DNA from: Niallia circulans
GTDB taxonomy: Bacteria > Bacillota > Bacilli > Bacillales > Cytobacillaceae
DNA length: 64,000 nt
Assembly: GCF_003726095.1 (NCBI RefSeq)
Contig: NZ_CP026031.1
Location: 2,046,001 to 2,110,000, forward strand
Direction: 5' to 3'
In this document: one piece after another, positions 1 through 10,201 of the stretch
Position numbering within the stretch: the stretch's first letter is position 1
Layout: each line of letters opens with the position of its first letter
The notes under the pieces: generated by a model
Told to the model about the DNA's origin: nothing
Databases searched by the model: none
The model's input: the letters and a program-made list of their open reading frames with translations, nothing else
Made by a program: the position numbers and the translations under genes

Positions 1-261
1 AGGTTCTTGCTTAGCCAAATACTTTCCCCTTTAGCGCTAAGATTTATTTTAAAATAACTTTTCATTTTAGTGAGTATCTCTTTTTAGTAAGCCCTATTCT
101 CGCCTTACCCATTATTTTAAAGAATAAATGGAACGTTTTCAAACTTCAGTAACACTTAATCTTATGTAAAATGTACTGTCTTAAAATTATATACTAATTT
201 GGAAGCACAATAAAGAGAAAGAAGTAGGGAGTGATTAATGAACGTATAAAACCCCCAAAAT
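1..261. other. AT-rich stretch without a recognisable gene
   Basis: No open frame with a ribosome binding site or recognisable protein is visible here on either strand. In B. subtilis dgkA is followed by cdd and era; neither is present in this left edge. The dgkA transcript appears to end at the hairpin at 262-340. Confidence 0.5.
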
Positions 262-340
262 AAAAAGCTACCTTTTAAAAATTAAATCTTAAACAAATAA
301 TTATTTGTCTAAAATTTAATTTTTATCAGATAGCTTTTAT
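262..340 (-). terminator. Long hairpin after dgkA
   Basis: An imperfect inverted repeat pairs the outer arms AAAAGCTA (263-270) and TAGCTTTT (331-338), with further A/T pairing inside. On the minus strand it follows the dgkA stop and runs into a T-rich tail, as expected for an intrinsic terminator. Confidence 0.6.
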
Positions 341-343
341 TCT

Positions 344-739
344 CTAACCTGTTATAGCGCTCCATATTTTCGGGATAAAGATGATTCCGCCAATCACAAT
401 CGAAAGAATTGCTGCGATAAAAACAGCACCAGCAGCTATGTCCTTTGCCTCTTTTGCCAATGGATGATATTCACTAGTAACAAGATCCACCACACGTTCT
501 ATTGCCGTATTTATCAGTTCTAGGCTAATTACTAATCCAATACAAAACGCAATAAACATCCATTCCTGTTTGGACAAATCATTTAAAAGGCCCAATATAA
601 TAACAAGAATGGTAATAACCAAATGAATCTTTACATTTCTTTCTTGTTTAATAGCAGTTAATATTCCCAATATCGCTAAACGGAAGGAGGATAATTGACT
701 GTTCTTTCGAATTCTATTATCTTTGTAATCCGAACTCAT
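344..739 (-). CDS. dgkA: Diacylglycerol/undecaprenol kinase, DgkA family
   Basis: 131 residues, close to the usual 120-130 of Gram-positive DgkA. After a short basic N-terminus there are three hydrophobic membrane segments. The family motif [12 protein letters not shown] (about residues 74-85) carries the catalytic and metal-binding glutamates. Gram-positive members mainly phosphorylate undecaprenol at the membrane, recycling the cell-wall lipid carrier, although the name says diacylglycerol kinase. The start overlaps the end of ybeY by 23 bases, so the two are probably translationally coupled, as in B. subtilis. It is the last gene of the phoH-pgpH-ybeY-dgkA run. Confidence 0.93.
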   Translation of the reverse strand: MSSDYKDNRIRKNSQLSSFRLAILGILTAIKQERNVKIHLVITILVIILGLLNDLSKQEWMFIAFCIGLVISLELINTAIERVVDLVTSEYHPLAKEAKDIAAGAVFIAAILSIVIGGIIFIPKIWSAITG

Positions 740-1187
740 CTAAAATATCCTTTTGAAGAGTAAACATCACTTTTTCATCTTCTTCTGTCATATGGTCATA
801 TCCTAGTAAGTGCAAGAAGCCATGAACAGATAAAAACCCAAGTTCTCTCATATAAGAATGACCATAATCATTAGCCTGTTCCTCCGCTTTATCGATAGAA
901 ATGACAATATCTCCTAACATTCTAGGAAGTCCCTCTCCAACCAATTCCATTTCGCCTTCTCCTAATTCCTCCAGCGCAAAAGAAATAACATCTGTCGGTT
1001 GATCCTTTTCTCTATATTCTTTATTTATTTGTTGAATTTGTTCATTATGAACGAAGGTAATGGAAAGCTCAATTTCTCCTTGGAGATTTAGTTTTTCGGC
1101 TGCAAATTGTAAGACTTCCTCGATTTTCGCAATTTCACTTTCCTTCACCTTTTCGGTTTCATCAATAAAATCAATTTCTAAATTCAT
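717..1187 (-). CDS. ybeY: Endoribonuclease YbeY
   Basis: 156-residue YbeY (YqfG) homologue. The zinc-binding signature [11 protein letters not shown] lies near residues 121-131 and supplies the three metal-coordinating histidines. The conserved TDVISFAL stretch is near residue 65. YbeY is a single-strand endoribonuclease acting in 16S rRNA 3'-end maturation and ribosome quality control. It lies 12 bp after pgpH and overlaps dgkA, the standard Bacillus order. Confidence 0.95.
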   Translation of the reverse strand: MNLEIDFIDETEKVKESEIAKIEEVLQFAAEKLNLQGEIELSITFVHNEQIQQINKEYREKDQPTDVISFALEELGEGEMELVGEGLPRMLGDIVISIDKAEEQANDYGHSYMRELGFLSVHGFLHLLGYDHMTEEDEKVMFTLQKDILDEFGLQR

Positions 1188-1199
1188 ATTCGACTTCCT

Positions 1200-3371
1200 T
1201 TACTTTTTCATTTCTGGATATTCGATTCGCGAATGAAAAATCCCTTTTAACGTTTCACTTAATGTATTTCGAACAATATCTAATTCCTTTAATGTTAAAT
1301 CACATTCATCCAATTGTCCATCTTGCAAACGGTCAGAAATAATATTCTTAATTAATGAGTCAATTTGCTCGGTGGTTGGTGCATTTAAACTTCTTACAGC
1401 AGCTTCTACACTATCCGCAATTCCTATAATTGCTACCTCACGCGTTTGAGCTTTTGGGCCTGGATAACGGTAATCACTTTCTTTTACCTCTCCCCCTTTT
1501 TCCTTTGCCTTAAAATAAAAATATTTTAAGAGAGAGGTTCCATGATGCTGTTCGGCAATATCGACGATTTCCTTCGGTAATTTATATTTTCTTAATAACT
1601 CAGCTCCATCTGTTGCATGGGCAATAATGATATTTTTACTAGCCTGTGGGGGAATACGGTCGTGTGGATTTCCCATATTCATTTGATTTTCAATAAAAAA
1701 ATGTGGCCTTTTTGTTTTCCCGATATCATGATAATAACAACCAACTCTTGCCAATAATCCATTGGCGCCAATCGCTTCACATGCTGATTCCGCTAAATTG
1801 GCAACCATTACACTATGATGATACGTACCAGGTGCCTCTGTTAAGATTTTACGTAATAATGGATGGTTAGGATTGGAGAGCTCAATTAACTTAATGGTAG
1901 AAAGCACCCCAAACCCGGTTTCAAGGAAAGGTAAGAAACCGATTGTTAAAACAGCTGAACTTATTCCGGAAATAACGGCCAGTAAAAGGAATACACCGTA
2001 TTCTTTTGCACCATAATGTCCGTTTTGCAAATATAAAATCGCTAATATCGTAACAATATTTATGAAAGAAATAAAGAATCCTGCATAAAGAATATTGGTC
2101 CGCTGATTTCTTTTATTTAAAAATAAAATACTGGCTAAACCACTAGTAATAATATATATACCCATTCCTACATTAAAAGTTCCAGCAACACCTTCATTAA
2201 ACATAATCATTCCACAAACCGCAAGCATAATCGTTACTAATAAAGCAGATTTTTCTTCCATTAATATCTTAATTAACATAACCGCCATAGCAGCTGGAAA
2301 TATATAGCCAATCTCTGTGTATTCAAACTGTTGGAAGGCGCTTATTGTTTTCATTAATACAATCGTTACACTAATTATAAGAAAGAACATTAAATAGAAC
2401 TGGATATTATTCTCCTTCTCCTTCGATGTTCTTTTAAGTGTATAAAAATAAAGTGCCGCTAGCATCGCCAGGATGATTAAACCTAAACCGATAAATGGCT
2501 GAATGGAATTATCGCTGTCTAATAATCCAACAAGTTCAAGCTGTCTATGTATCTCTCTACTTATCAGTTGGCCTTCTTCCACAAGAACTTGGCCTTGAAG
2601 TACTCTTATCGGTTCCACACCATCAACAGCTTGCTGACGCATCTCTTCTGTTGCAGTAGGATCGTAAAATTCATTTTGAATGATTGCAAATCTACCTAAA
2701 TCGATACTTGCACTCTTTAAATCAGATGTTAAACCATCGTTTACCTTTAAGATATCCTCCACTCTTTTTTTAGCATTTTCCACCTCATCTGAAGGAATCT
2801 TACCATTCATTACTGTATGTATAGCTGTAACCGTAATATCTTTTGCGATTTCTAACTGATCTTCCGAATAAGGAATAAGAGATTTTAAAGAGCGGTCCAT
2901 AATTTCATTCGTTACTTCATTTGTCAGCTTACCTTTTAGTAATTCAAGCTTCTCATCAACGGACGGCTCTTTTATTGATTCTTTATTCTTCTCTTCCTCT
3001 TCTGCTTTCTTTCTTTTTTCTTCCAGTTGTTTCTCAACGTCATTATTTACCTCTGTTACAGAATCAAATATAGAAGATATTAAATCCACACGATTCTGGG
3101 CAATTTCTTTATTAACCACATAGACATCCTGTACTTGATTTTTTGCTTCTTCCTTCTTTTTCTCTGTACTTTCTTTATCTTCCACCGTTATGGGCGACCT
3201 AATAGTTTGATCCGCTACAGAAAATAACTGTACATTTAATTTTTCCGGCTTTACGTTTCCATAGAGTGTAAAGAATAAAATGACACCAAGTAAAACAAAG
3301 AGAATTATTTTAAAAAAGGTAATATTCATTAGTTTTATTAAGTTATTACGCATTCTCTGCCAAACGTTCAT
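1200..3371 (-). CDS. pgpH: c-di-AMP phosphodiesterase PgpH (7TM-HD, YqfF)
   Basis: 723 residues. A membrane segment near residues 18-38 is followed by a long, charged extracytoplasmic 7TMR-HDED-type domain to about residue 290. A block of about seven membrane helices (290-485) comes next, then a cytoplasmic HD domain with HHSVMVANLAE and YYHDIGK (about 515-555). The HD residues bind the metal pair that hydrolyses cyclic-di-AMP. In B. subtilis PgpH and GdpP share turnover of this essential second messenger. It sits between phoH and ybeY as usual, but a 314-base gap with a strong hairpin separates it from phoH, so it may have its own promoter. Confidence 0.93.
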   Translation of the reverse strand: MNVWQRMRNNLIKLMNITFFKIILFVLLGVILFFTLYGNVKPEKLNVQLFSVADQTIRSPITVEDKESTEKKKEEAKNQVQDVYVVNKEIAQNRVDLISSIFDSVTEVNNDVEKQLEEKRKKAEEEEKNKESIKEPSVDEKLELLKGKLTNEVTNEIMDRSLKSLIPYSEDQLEIAKDITVTAIHTVMNGKIPSDEVENAKKRVEDILKVNDGLTSDLKSASIDLGRFAIIQNEFYDPTATEEMRQQAVDGVEPIRVLQGQVLVEEGQLISREIHRQLELVGLLDSDNSIQPFIGLGLIILAMLAALYFYTLKRTSKEKENNIQFYLMFFLIISVTIVLMKTISAFQQFEYTEIGYIFPAAMAVMLIKILMEEKSALLVTIMLAVCGMIMFNEGVAGTFNVGMGIYIITSGLASILFLNKRNQRTNILYAGFFISFINIVTILAILYLQNGHYGAKEYGVFLLLAVISGISSAVLTIGFLPFLETGFGVLSTIKLIELSNPNHPLLRKILTEAPGTYHHSVMVANLAESACEAIGANGLLARVGCYYHDIGKTKRPHFFIENQMNMGNPHDRIPPQASKNIIIAHATDGAELLRKYKLPKEIVDIAEQHHGTSLLKYFYFKAKEKGGEVKESDYRYPGPKAQTREVAIIGIADSVEAAVRSLNAPTTEQIDSLIKNIISDRLQDGQLDECDLTLKELDIVRNTLSETLKGIFHSRIEYPEMKK

Positions 3372-3685
3372 ATTTACCTCCTATTTCAAAAAGTAGGTTC
3401 ACTTGCTTATTCTATCATCTTAAACCTATTTTTTAATCCTTAACCTATCTAGATGTAAATTCTCCTTCTAAAAGCTGATTCAAACACTTATTACTTTCCT
3501 CAATAGATAAGTAAAACCACTATTAATTAAAAAGAAAAAAATCTGATGATATGTAAAATGATAACAGTTTTTTCGATCGTTTTCATCCTTTTTCGAATAT
3601 TTCATGTATCTTGAATGTATCCAATATAGAAAGAAGGACAATATCGTAAGTTTGAATAAACTTACGATATTGTCCTTCTTTTCTT
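3372..3685. other. phoH-pgpH intergenic region
   Basis: 314 bases without a credible gene. It contains a very long perfect hairpin next to the phoH stop (3631-3680). The remainder is AT-rich and presumably holds a promoter for pgpH, but I could not pick a convincing -35/-10 pair. Confidence 0.5.
3631..3680 (-). terminator. 20-bp perfect hairpin after phoH
   Basis: A perfect inverted repeat with 20-base arms (3631-3650 and 3661-3680) around a 10-base loop begins 6 bases past the phoH stop. On the minus strand it is followed by a moderately T-rich tail (TTCTTTCTATATT). On the plus strand the tail is also T-rich, so it could work in both directions. Confidence 0.7.
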
Positions 3686-4651
3686 TTACATAACTTGCTT
3701 TCCATATGCATGAATAATTTTTCCGACTAATGGATGTCTCACTACATCGCTTTCTTCTAAATGAACAAAACCAATCCCATTTACATTTTGCAGAATTTGT
3801 TCTGCAACTACTAAACCTGATTTAACGCCCTTTGGCAGATCTATTTGTGTTTTATCACCTGTAATTACCATTTTGGATCCAAAACCAAGTCTTGTTAAAA
3901 ACATTTTCATTTGTGCATGGGTTGTATTCTGTGCTTCATCTAATATAACAAAAGCATCATCCAATGTTCTCCCGCGCATATAGGCAAGTGGAGCTACTTC
4001 AATTGTATTCCTTTCAATCAAACGAGCAGTATGCTCCATACCAAGCACATCATGCAATGCATCATATAACGGTCGTAAATAAGGATCTACTTTTTCTTTT
4101 AAATCTCCTGGCAAAAAACCTAAACTTTCCCCCGCTTCCACTGCAGGTCTTGTTAAAATAATTCTATTTACTTTCCCGCTCTTTAAAGCATTTACCGCCA
4201 TCACAACGGCTAAATACGTCTTACCTGTTCCTGCGGGACCAATCCCAAAAACTAGATCATTTCTTCTAATCGTGCGTATATACTCGCTTTGGCCGATCGT
4301 TTTTACTCTAATTGATTTTCCTTTAATCGTTTTCGCTATTTCTTCATCGTATAGTGACCCAAAATATTCAAGCGTTCCTTTCTTTGCCAAAGAGATCGCA
4401 TACACCACATCTCGTTGACTGATGGAAACACCCTTTCGGATTACTTGTAAAAGTTTATCAACAATATCCCCAACGAGCTCTATTGAATCAGGATTCTCAG
4501 AAGAAACAAGCAGCGTTTCTCCTCTCGTTACGATGTTACAATCTAATTCTTTTTCAAGCACTTGCAGATTGCTATCTCCATTACCAAGTAAAGCAATTGC
4601 TTCGTTTGGATCTTTCAACTTTACATTCATCGTTTTTAAATCTTCTGTCAT
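3686..4651 (-). CDS. phoH: PhoH-family ATPase
   Basis: 321 residues. An N-terminal KH-like segment (about 1-100) precedes the PhoH P-loop domain. Walker A GPAGTGKT is near residue 137 and Walker B FVILDEAQN near residue 235. The family is linked to RNA metabolism and is often beside ybeY; the exact substrate is not settled. Its ATG overlaps the stop of yqfD by 4 bases (4648-4651), showing translational coupling with the sporulation genes upstream. Confidence 0.93.
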   Translation of the reverse strand: MTEDLKTMNVKLKDPNEAIALLGNGDSNLQVLEKELDCNIVTRGETLLVSSENPDSIELVGDIVDKLLQVIRKGVSISQRDVVYAISLAKKGTLEYFGSLYDEEIAKTIKGKSIRVKTIGQSEYIRTIRRNDLVFGIGPAGTGKTYLAVVMAVNALKSGKVNRIILTRPAVEAGESLGFLPGDLKEKVDPYLRPLYDALHDVLGMEHTARLIERNTIEVAPLAYMRGRTLDDAFVILDEAQNTTHAQMKMFLTRLGFGSKMVITGDKTQIDLPKGVKSGLVVAEQILQNVNGIGFVHLEESDVVRHPLVGKIIHAYGKQVM

Positions 4652-5841
4652 TCTGTATCTCCTTGAGTTAGAGGTTGTGCTTTCGCAATGTTTTCTATTG
4701 TTGTAAAAGCTATATTTAATTTAACTTTACCATTCTTTATATCTTGTTGTAAAATTTTTTCCTCCTTAATTTTCCCATCTTCACCAATTCGTTTCATAAT
4801 ATCCTTTCTAGCATCCTCCTTCCCTTTCTCGATAGCTTCCTTCTCACTATATCCTCTTGTTACAATCTCTTTTTCCCGATATGTTTTATTTACAATCTTA
4901 ATTGGTAATTCCCATTTAAAAAACTTAACGTTTGACTCATTCTCCTCTTCCTCATATTCCTTATACTCTATTTTGCCAAACCCCCATACAGGAATACTCC
5001 ACTTACCAAGCTTCATATAAATTTTTTGCTTTTCCGCTCCATTAAATACTTGGAAAGTAGTTTTCAAAGGAACAGTCACTTCTGTCGTATACCACACTTC
5101 TCCCCATACTTTCCCTTTAGCAGATACGCTTTTCGCATGATCTTCATTCCCTATTTTGCCTGCAACTAACAATTGTCCTTTTCTCACAACCTCATTGATG
5201 GCATATCGTTTTGTACCAGATTCCACAAAATCTGTTACAATTGTCGCTTTCTTCGTCGCTATTAAATTTTGCGGACCAGCTTCTTTCTTTTTCTTCGGCT
5301 CGTTTTTTTCAACCACCTGAAAATGATAAGTTGTCCCTTTTAACTCCACACCAATCCATGTAATTGCATCAATATTATTCGTTAATTCCGCTTGGATTTC
5401 ATCTAATTCCTTTGCAAAAAACTGTGATTTACCAATTTTTATGTCCATCTTATCCAGCTGCTTACGAATTTGATATTCAGTCGCCGGATTCGCTCCCTTG
5501 ATTTCTATTCCCCAGACCATATTGGATAAAGTAAGAACTAGTCCTAAAAAAAGGAATAACCCGAGCACAAAACCGCTGTTTTTCCACATTCTTTTATATA
5601 GAAACGGAGCTCCAGCTCGGCGCTGAAACTCTATTTTTATACCGCTCCCTCTAACTAAATGACGAAGAGAATGGATATTCTTTAGACTAATCTGAAAGGT
5701 TACAGCTTGCGGTCCGTGCTTCTTTACGTTCCAAACAGACATACCATTTTTTAATAACTTATTTAAAAACCTTTCTAAACCTTTTCCTGTTGCTTTCACT
5801 GTAATAATCCCTGTTAAATATTCTATCCAATGATTTTTCAT
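4648..5841 (-). CDS. yqfD: Sporulation protein YqfD
   Basis: I place the start at the ATG at 5841 (MKNHW), giving 397 residues. A GGGAGG site lies 7 bases upstream, and the length and N-terminus match B. subtilis YqfD (398 aa). An upstream in-frame ATG at 5859 lacks a site of its own. One membrane segment lies near residues 90-110, ending in SNMVW, and the rest is predicted extracytoplasmic. YqfD is a mother-cell sporulation protein needed for efficient spore formation; its biochemical role is not established. It forms a coupled pair with yqfC. Confidence 0.92.
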   Translation of the reverse strand: MKNHWIEYLTGIITVKATGKGLERFLNKLLKNGMSVWNVKKHGPQAVTFQISLKNIHSLRHLVRGSGIKIEFQRRAGAPFLYKRMWKNSGFVLGLFLFLGLVLTLSNMVWGIEIKGANPATEYQIRKQLDKMDIKIGKSQFFAKELDEIQAELTNNIDAITWIGVELKGTTYHFQVVEKNEPKKKKEAGPQNLIATKKATIVTDFVESGTKRYAINEVVRKGQLLVAGKIGNEDHAKSVSAKGKVWGEVWYTTEVTVPLKTTFQVFNGAEKQKIYMKLGKWSIPVWGFGKIEYKEYEEEENESNVKFFKWELPIKIVNKTYREKEIVTRGYSEKEAIEKGKEDARKDIMKRIGEDGKIKEEKILQQDIKNGKVKLNIAFTTIENIAKAQPLTQGDTE

Positions 5842-5855
5842 AATTTCCTCCCAAA

Positions 5856-6140
5856 TCATTCATTTATGTATAAAACTTGATCTATTTTCCCTTCTAATAA
5901 TATTTCTTCTGGTAAAATTGTCTTTATAACAAACCCTTTTCCTTTAATCAACAGCTGCCCTTGTTTTAAAAGCAATCGCAATTCTTTATCTGAAAAGGTT
6001 ATTAACCCTCGGTGGTTCTCTACATAAATATGTATTTGTCCGATCATTGTGATTCTAGGTAAGTCCATCATGACATCTTGAGGAAGTTCTAAATTTTTTA
6101 TCATCCAGTTCCGCAAGTTGTGTCCCCATTTTTTAGCCAT
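5856..6140 (-). CDS. yqfC: Sporulation protein YqfC
   Basis: 94 residues from the ATG at 6140, supported by the AAAGGGGG site just upstream and by the usual family length (about 93 aa). The frame stays open 28 codons further, but that extension is not typical of the family. The conserved core LPQDVMMDLPRITMIG and the ending LPEEILLEGK are clear. It is a small mother-cell sporulation protein, homologous to YabP, of unknown biochemical role. Its stop overlaps the first in-frame ATG of yqfD. Confidence 0.93.
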   Translation of the reverse strand: MAKKWGHNLRNWMIKNLELPQDVMMDLPRITMIGQIHIYVENHRGLITFSDKELRLLLKQGQLLIKGKGFVIKTILPEEILLEGKIDQVLYINE

Positions 6141-6372
6141 AAAAAAAGAACCCCCTTTCCTCTCTTTTATGAGATTCTCTGGATAGACAGTACGCTTTCT
6201 TACACTTACTATCATCATATTCACGGAGTCCTACATTATGCTAAGAAAAACTTTTACATCGCGCATTCGCGGACATTTTCTTCAAATTATCCTTTTATAC
6301 AAAAAAGAGCTATTATCTAGCAAGTCAATTCTCCAAAGAGAAATAACGCTCGATAATAACTCTCTATTGTTT

Positions 6373-6819
6373 TTATTTTCTATTTGTTACTCTGTGTTGC
6401 ATTGAAGCTCGATGTGGATTTCTTGAACGAGGCGATGCTAATACTTCCGAAAATACTACTGCCTGAACAATATTATCCTTTGTAAATAAGCCTTCAGACT
6501 CTTTAGGAAATTGGTTCTTATTTAAAGTTGGTCCTGAAACGACTCTATTTCGTTGTTTTTCCATCATTTTAATCTTCTTTTGTAAACTTGCATTTTCCCT
6601 TTGCAGCCTTTCCAGCTCAGAAAGCGGCTTTTCCTCCTGAACCACTTTTTTGGGCCTTACAGGGGCAGTCATGACTTGTCGTTCTCTCTCCACTTCTGCA
6701 TTTACTTGTTTTGGCACCTGTGGTCTCTTTGGTTTGGGCACCTGCTTTTTTTTACTATTATCAAAAACAGAAGAGAAGAGAAAAACTACAACCGCAATTA
6801 TAATTGGAAGGATTTCCAA
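6373..6819 (-). CDS. yqfB: YqfB-position small membrane-anchored protein
   Basis: 148 residues starting at a TTG (6819) with a strong GGGAGGG site upstream. An N-terminal membrane segment (about residues 2-17) is followed by a basic, proline-rich linker and a short coiled-coil stretch (about 68-92). I do not recognise an enzymatic domain. It directly follows floA, the position of yqfB in the sigma-W-controlled yqeZ-yqfA-yqfB operon of B. subtilis; the name rests on that synteny, not on recognised sequence. A role as a small partner of the flotillin/NfeD pair is inference. Confidence 0.6.
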   Translation of the reverse strand: MEILPIIIAVVVFLFSSVFDNSKKKQVPKPKRPQVPKQVNAEVERERQVMTAPVRPKKVVQEEKPLSELERLQRENASLQKKIKMMEKQRNRVVSGPTLNKNQFPKESEGLFTKDNIVQAVVFSEVLASPRSRNPHRASMQHRVTNRK

Positions 6820-6844
6820 ATCTTTTCCCTCCCTTTCTTAAAGT

Positions 6845-7843
6845 TTACTCATCATCTTTATTTTTCTGGTCATCTGTTAATTTACCGATAGAGCCTCTCA
6901 TTTCTGTATCAGCCGTGATATTTTGTAAATTCATATAGTCCATTACTCCCATATTCCCTGAACGCAACGCATCAGACATAGCCATAGGAACTTCCGCTTC
7001 TGCTTCGACAACTTTCGCACGCATTTCTTGAACTTTTGCTTTCATCTCTTGTTCTTGGGCAACAGCCATCGCTCTACGCTCTTCTGCTTTTGCTTGAGCA
7101 ATTTTCTTATCTGCTTCTGCTTGCTCTGTTTGTAATTCAGCGCCAATGTTTTTACCGATATCTACATCTGCAATATCAATCGATAGAATTTCAAAAGCTG
7201 TACCAGCATCCAACCCTTTAGATAAAACGGTTTGAGAAATCATATCTGGATTTTCTAATACTTTTTTATGATTATCAGAAGAACCAATTGTCGAAACAAT
7301 ACCTTCCCCAACTCTGGCTACAATCGTTTCTTCACCAGCTCCACCTACTAGTCTTTCAATATTAGCACGAACAGTAATTCTTGCTTTCGCTTTTACTTCA
7401 ATACCGTCCATTGCAACACCAGCGATAAAAGGTGTTTCAATTACCTTTGGATTAACACTCATTTGTACGGCTTCTAATACATCACGCCCTGCTAAATCAA
7501 TTGCAGCACATCTTTCAAATGTTAGCTCAATATTAGCACGATGGGCAGCAATCAAAGCATTTACGACCCTATCAACATTACCACCGGCAAGATAATGACT
7601 TTCTAATTGGTTGATTGTTACATTTAATCCCGCTTTATGGGCTTTAATCAACGGATTTACAACGCGACTTGGTATAACCCTTCTTAAACGCATCCCTACT
7701 AATGTAAAAATGCTAATTCTCACTCCGGCAGCTAAAGCAGAAATCCAGAGCATTACTGGCACAAACGTTAATAGCACCCCTAATAAAATAATTGCCAATA
7801 CTACAACAATAATCCAAAATATTTCAAATCCGCCTACTAGCAT
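6845..7843 (-). CDS. floA: Flotillin-like protein FloA (YqfA)
   Basis: 332 residues. A hydrophobic N-terminal hairpin (about 5-50) is followed by the SPFH/band-7-like domain and a helical tail rich in A, E and K (about 235-285). FloA organises membrane microdomains and affects membrane fluidity. Its ATG overlaps the nfeD stop (TAATG), with AGGAGG just upstream, so translation is coupled. Operon partners are nfeD upstream and a yqfB-position gene downstream. Confidence 0.95.
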   Translation of the reverse strand: MLVGGFEIFWIIVVVLAIILLGVLLTFVPVMLWISALAAGVRISIFTLVGMRLRRVIPSRVVNPLIKAHKAGLNVTINQLESHYLAGGNVDRVVNALIAAHRANIELTFERCAAIDLAGRDVLEAVQMSVNPKVIETPFIAGVAMDGIEVKAKARITVRANIERLVGGAGEETIVARVGEGIVSTIGSSDNHKKVLENPDMISQTVLSKGLDAGTAFEILSIDIADVDIGKNIGAELQTEQAEADKKIAQAKAEERRAMAVAQEQEMKAKVQEMRAKVVEAEAEVPMAMSDALRSGNMGVMDYMNLQNITADTEMRGSIGKLTDDQKNKDDE

Positions 7844-9183
7844 TACTCATCCTCCTTTTGTATATCTATCGTTAGTATTTCCCTTACAACAATTCTTGAA
7901 CCTTCTGCTTTTACTACTTTTACTTTCTTACCTTTATCAATAAAACTACCATCACTCACGACATCGATTCTTTCATCCTCAATAAGTATGACTCCGGCAG
8001 GACGTAAGGCAGTTAAGGTAACGCCTGTTTTCTCCACCAAATCATTGCGGTTCTGATTAGAAACATACCCACTTTCTGTATTGGTTGAGTCTGTTAATAT
8101 GATTTTTTTAAAGAATTTCATTTTTCTACCAAACACCTTTACTAATAAGATAGATGCTATAATCGAAACTCCTATTGCGATTGCAAGGCTTATCCCTATG
8201 ACCGCAATATCTCCACTTGCAAGAAACATGCTTGCAATGACAGCAACAATCCCTATTGCTCCAGCTATTCCACCGACGACAAAGAATTCCAGTATAATTA
8301 AAAGGATTCCAATCACAAAGAGAATGAGACTTTCGTATCCTGCAAGTCCTGCAACTAAATGACCATAGAAAAAGAGCAATAAAGCAGATATTCCCGCTAT
8401 TCCCGGCAGTCCAAATCCAGGTGAATATAATTCGATGATTAACCCGAGACTCCCAATTGATAATAAAATAGGAATGATAATAGGATTTGTTACAAACCTT
8501 GCCATTTTCTCTGCAAAGCTTTCATCAACTTTTTCTATCTTTGCATTCTGTAACCCTAAATGATTTAGCACATCATCTAAACTATTTACTGTACCATTGG
8601 AATAATTTATCTCTTTTGCTTCAGATGAAGTTAAAGTTAAAAACTTGCCAGCTTCCTTCATACCTGGAATAGAAATAGATTTATCTGCCATCGCCATTGC
8701 ATAAAGTGGATCTCTCCCTGTTTTTTCTGCTGCCCCTTTCATGGCAGAGATCCAGTAAGATTGAGCTTTTTCCTCTGCTGCATTCCCTTGTCCGTCTATC
8801 ACGCCAGAGGATCCTATTCTTCCTCCCTCCACCATGTAGATCTCATCGGTATTTAATGCAATATAGGAACCAGCGGAAATGGCATCTTGGTTAATAAAAG
8901 TAACCGTTTTTATGTCGGTTTCTGCAATTCTCTTTCCTATTTCAATAGCAGCCGACACATCTCCGCCAGGTGTATGCATATCAAAGACTATCGCACTAGC
9001 CTGATTTTCTTCTGCTTCGGTAATTGCCCGATCTATAAACTGACTTAACCCTTTTTCAACCGTATCCTTTATTGGCACTACATATACTTTTTCTTCATTA
9101 TTAGCGTAAATGATACTAGGAATGAAGGATAGAAAAAAAATAAAAAGAAGAGGAATCATCCATATTTTCTTTTGTCTTCTCAA
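7843..9183 (-). CDS. nfeD: NfeD-family membrane serine protease (YqeZ)
   Basis: 446 residues. A signal peptide (about 1-28) is followed by a ClpP-fold protease domain with the serine motif [13 protein letters not shown] (about residues 98-110) and [10 protein letters not shown]. About five membrane segments (about 235-350) and a C-terminal OB-fold NfeD domain (about 375-440) follow. It is the long, protease-bearing type of NfeD that partners flotillins. The gene heads an operon with floA and yqfB. A sigma-W promoter sits 48-75 bases upstream, pointing to induction by cell-envelope stress. Confidence 0.93.
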   Translation of the reverse strand: MRRQKKIWMIPLLFIFFLSFIPSIIYANNEEKVYVVPIKDTVEKGLSQFIDRAITEAEENQASAIVFDMHTPGGDVSAAIEIGKRIAETDIKTVTFINQDAISAGSYIALNTDEIYMVEGGRIGSSGVIDGQGNAAEEKAQSYWISAMKGAAEKTGRDPLYAMAMADKSISIPGMKEAGKFLTLTSSEAKEINYSNGTVNSLDDVLNHLGLQNAKIEKVDESFAEKMARFVTNPIIIPILLSIGSLGLIIELYSPGFGLPGIAGISALLLFFYGHLVAGLAGYESLILFVIGILLIILEFFVVGGIAGAIGIVAVIASMFLASGDIAVIGISLAIAIGVSIIASILLVKVFGRKMKFFKKIILTDSTNTESGYVSNQNRNDLVEKTGVTLTALRPAGVILIEDERIDVVSDGSFIDKGKKVKVVKAEGSRIVVREILTIDIQKEDE

Positions 9184-9230
9184 ATTCTCCCTCCTTTCCT
9201 AAATGGTAATAGAAAAATGTTATGGCTATG

Positions 9231-9258
9231 TATACGTTTAACTAAATAAAAAGTTTCA
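9231..9258 (-). promoter_or_regulatory. Sigma-W-type promoter for nfeD-floA-yqfB
   Basis: On the minus strand TGAAAC (9258-9253) and CGTA (9236-9233) are separated by exactly 16 bases, matching the ECF sigma-W consensus. The B. subtilis yqeZ-yqfA-yqfB operon is known to be sigma-W dependent, so sequence and synteny agree. Confidence 0.88.
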
Positions 9259-9432
9259 TTTTTTAAAAATTTTATTTAGTTAATGATTTTTATCGTTAAA
9301 TCGAGAAAAACAAAGGATAAGATATGGCCCTACCGAAGGAAAGCAACAGAGTTACTTTTTTAATAAAATCATCTATTTTTATTATATGTTATATTAGAAA
9401 TAGATAAAACAAAAAATCTATTAACTATGTAA

Positions 9433-9461
9433 AAAGGCTGCAGATATAATCCGCAGCCTTT
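9433..9461 (-). terminator. Intrinsic terminator after yqeY
   Basis: Inverted repeat AAAGGCTGC (9433-9441) and GCAGCCTTT (9453-9461) with an 11-base loop. On the minus strand the stem is followed by TTTTT, just past the yqeY stop. Confidence 0.88.
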
Positions 9462-9476
9462 AAAACATAAACTTAT

Positions 9477-9920
9477 TTATGAAAGGTGTTGTTGTACAAG
9501 TTTATTTACTAGTGAACCGTCTGCTTTTCCTTTAACTTTAGGCATTAAAGCAGCCATCACTTTTCCCATTTCTTTCTTTGAAGAAGCTCCAGTATCAACG
9601 ATTGCTTGTTTCACAATCTCTGCTAACTCCTCTTCTGAAAGTTGTTCTGGCATATATATTTCAACATGTTTTAACTCCGCACGTATTTTGTCAACAAGAT
9701 CTTCACGACCTGCTTTCTCAAACTCATGGAGGGAGTCTTTGCGTTGTTTTACTTCGCGAGAAAGGACAGATAACTCGTCTTCTTCAGAAAGATCTCTACC
9801 AAGCTTAATACTTTCATTCTGAATGGCAGCCTTAATCATTCGAATTACAACTAGTTTATCTTTTTCTTTGTTTTTCATCGCTTGCTTCATATCATTATTT
9901 AAGCGTTCGAGAAGACTCAA
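9477..9920 (-). CDS. yqeY: GatB/YqeY-domain protein YqeY
   Basis: 147 residues, a complete YqeY. It is all-helical and related to the tail domain of the amidotransferase subunit GatB. Conserved stretches are [17 protein letters not shown] near the start and [17 protein letters not shown] near the end. The function is not defined; tRNA-related binding is suspected from the GatB relationship. It follows rpsU after 17 bases, the usual Bacillus pair. Confidence 0.93.
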   Translation of the reverse strand: MSLLERLNNDMKQAMKNKEKDKLVVIRMIKAAIQNESIKLGRDLSEEDELSVLSREVKQRKDSLHEFEKAGREDLVDKIRAELKHVEIYMPEQLSEEELAEIVKQAIVDTGASSKKEMGKVMAALMPKVKGKADGSLVNKLVQQHLS

Positions 9921-9937
9921 TTTTGCTACACCCTCTC

Positions 9938-10111
9938 TTAGAACTTACGTTTTCTTGCTGCTTCTGATTTTTTCTTACGTTTCACACTTGGTTTCTCGTA
10001 GAATTCGCGCTTTCTAGCTTCCTGCAAAGTACCAGTTTTTGATACTGAACGTTTGAAGCGACGAAGAGCATCTTCAAGCGATTCGTTTTTACGAACGACG
10101 GTTTTAGACAT
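9938..10111 (-). CDS. rpsU: 30S ribosomal protein bS21
   Basis: 57 residues from the ATG at 10111, preceded by a GGAGGGA site. The frame remains open for 21 more codons upstream, but these run into the promoter and are not family-like. The sequence [19 protein letters not shown] and the basic C-terminus [14 protein letters not shown] are typical of S21. It is a small-subunit protein near the mRNA entry region. It forms an operon with yqeY behind a strong promoter. Confidence 0.96.
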
Positions 10112-10172
10112 TCTCTTTCCCTCCCTCCGAACACAACACACTAACATCAACATGGTTTCCATGTACCTTGAC

Positions 10173-10201
10173 ATTATAATATATCAAAGTTACAAGGTCA
10201 A
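10173..10201 (-). promoter_or_regulatory. Sigma-A promoter for rpsU-yqeY
   Basis: Minus strand TTGACC (10201-10196), a 17-base spacer and TATAAT (10178-10173): near-perfect housekeeping promoter about 62 bases before the rpsU ATG. Confidence 0.88.

Noticed and set aside
6141..6224. 28-codon N-terminal extension of yqfC
   Set aside because: The strong AAAGGGGG site and family length support the ATG at 6140.
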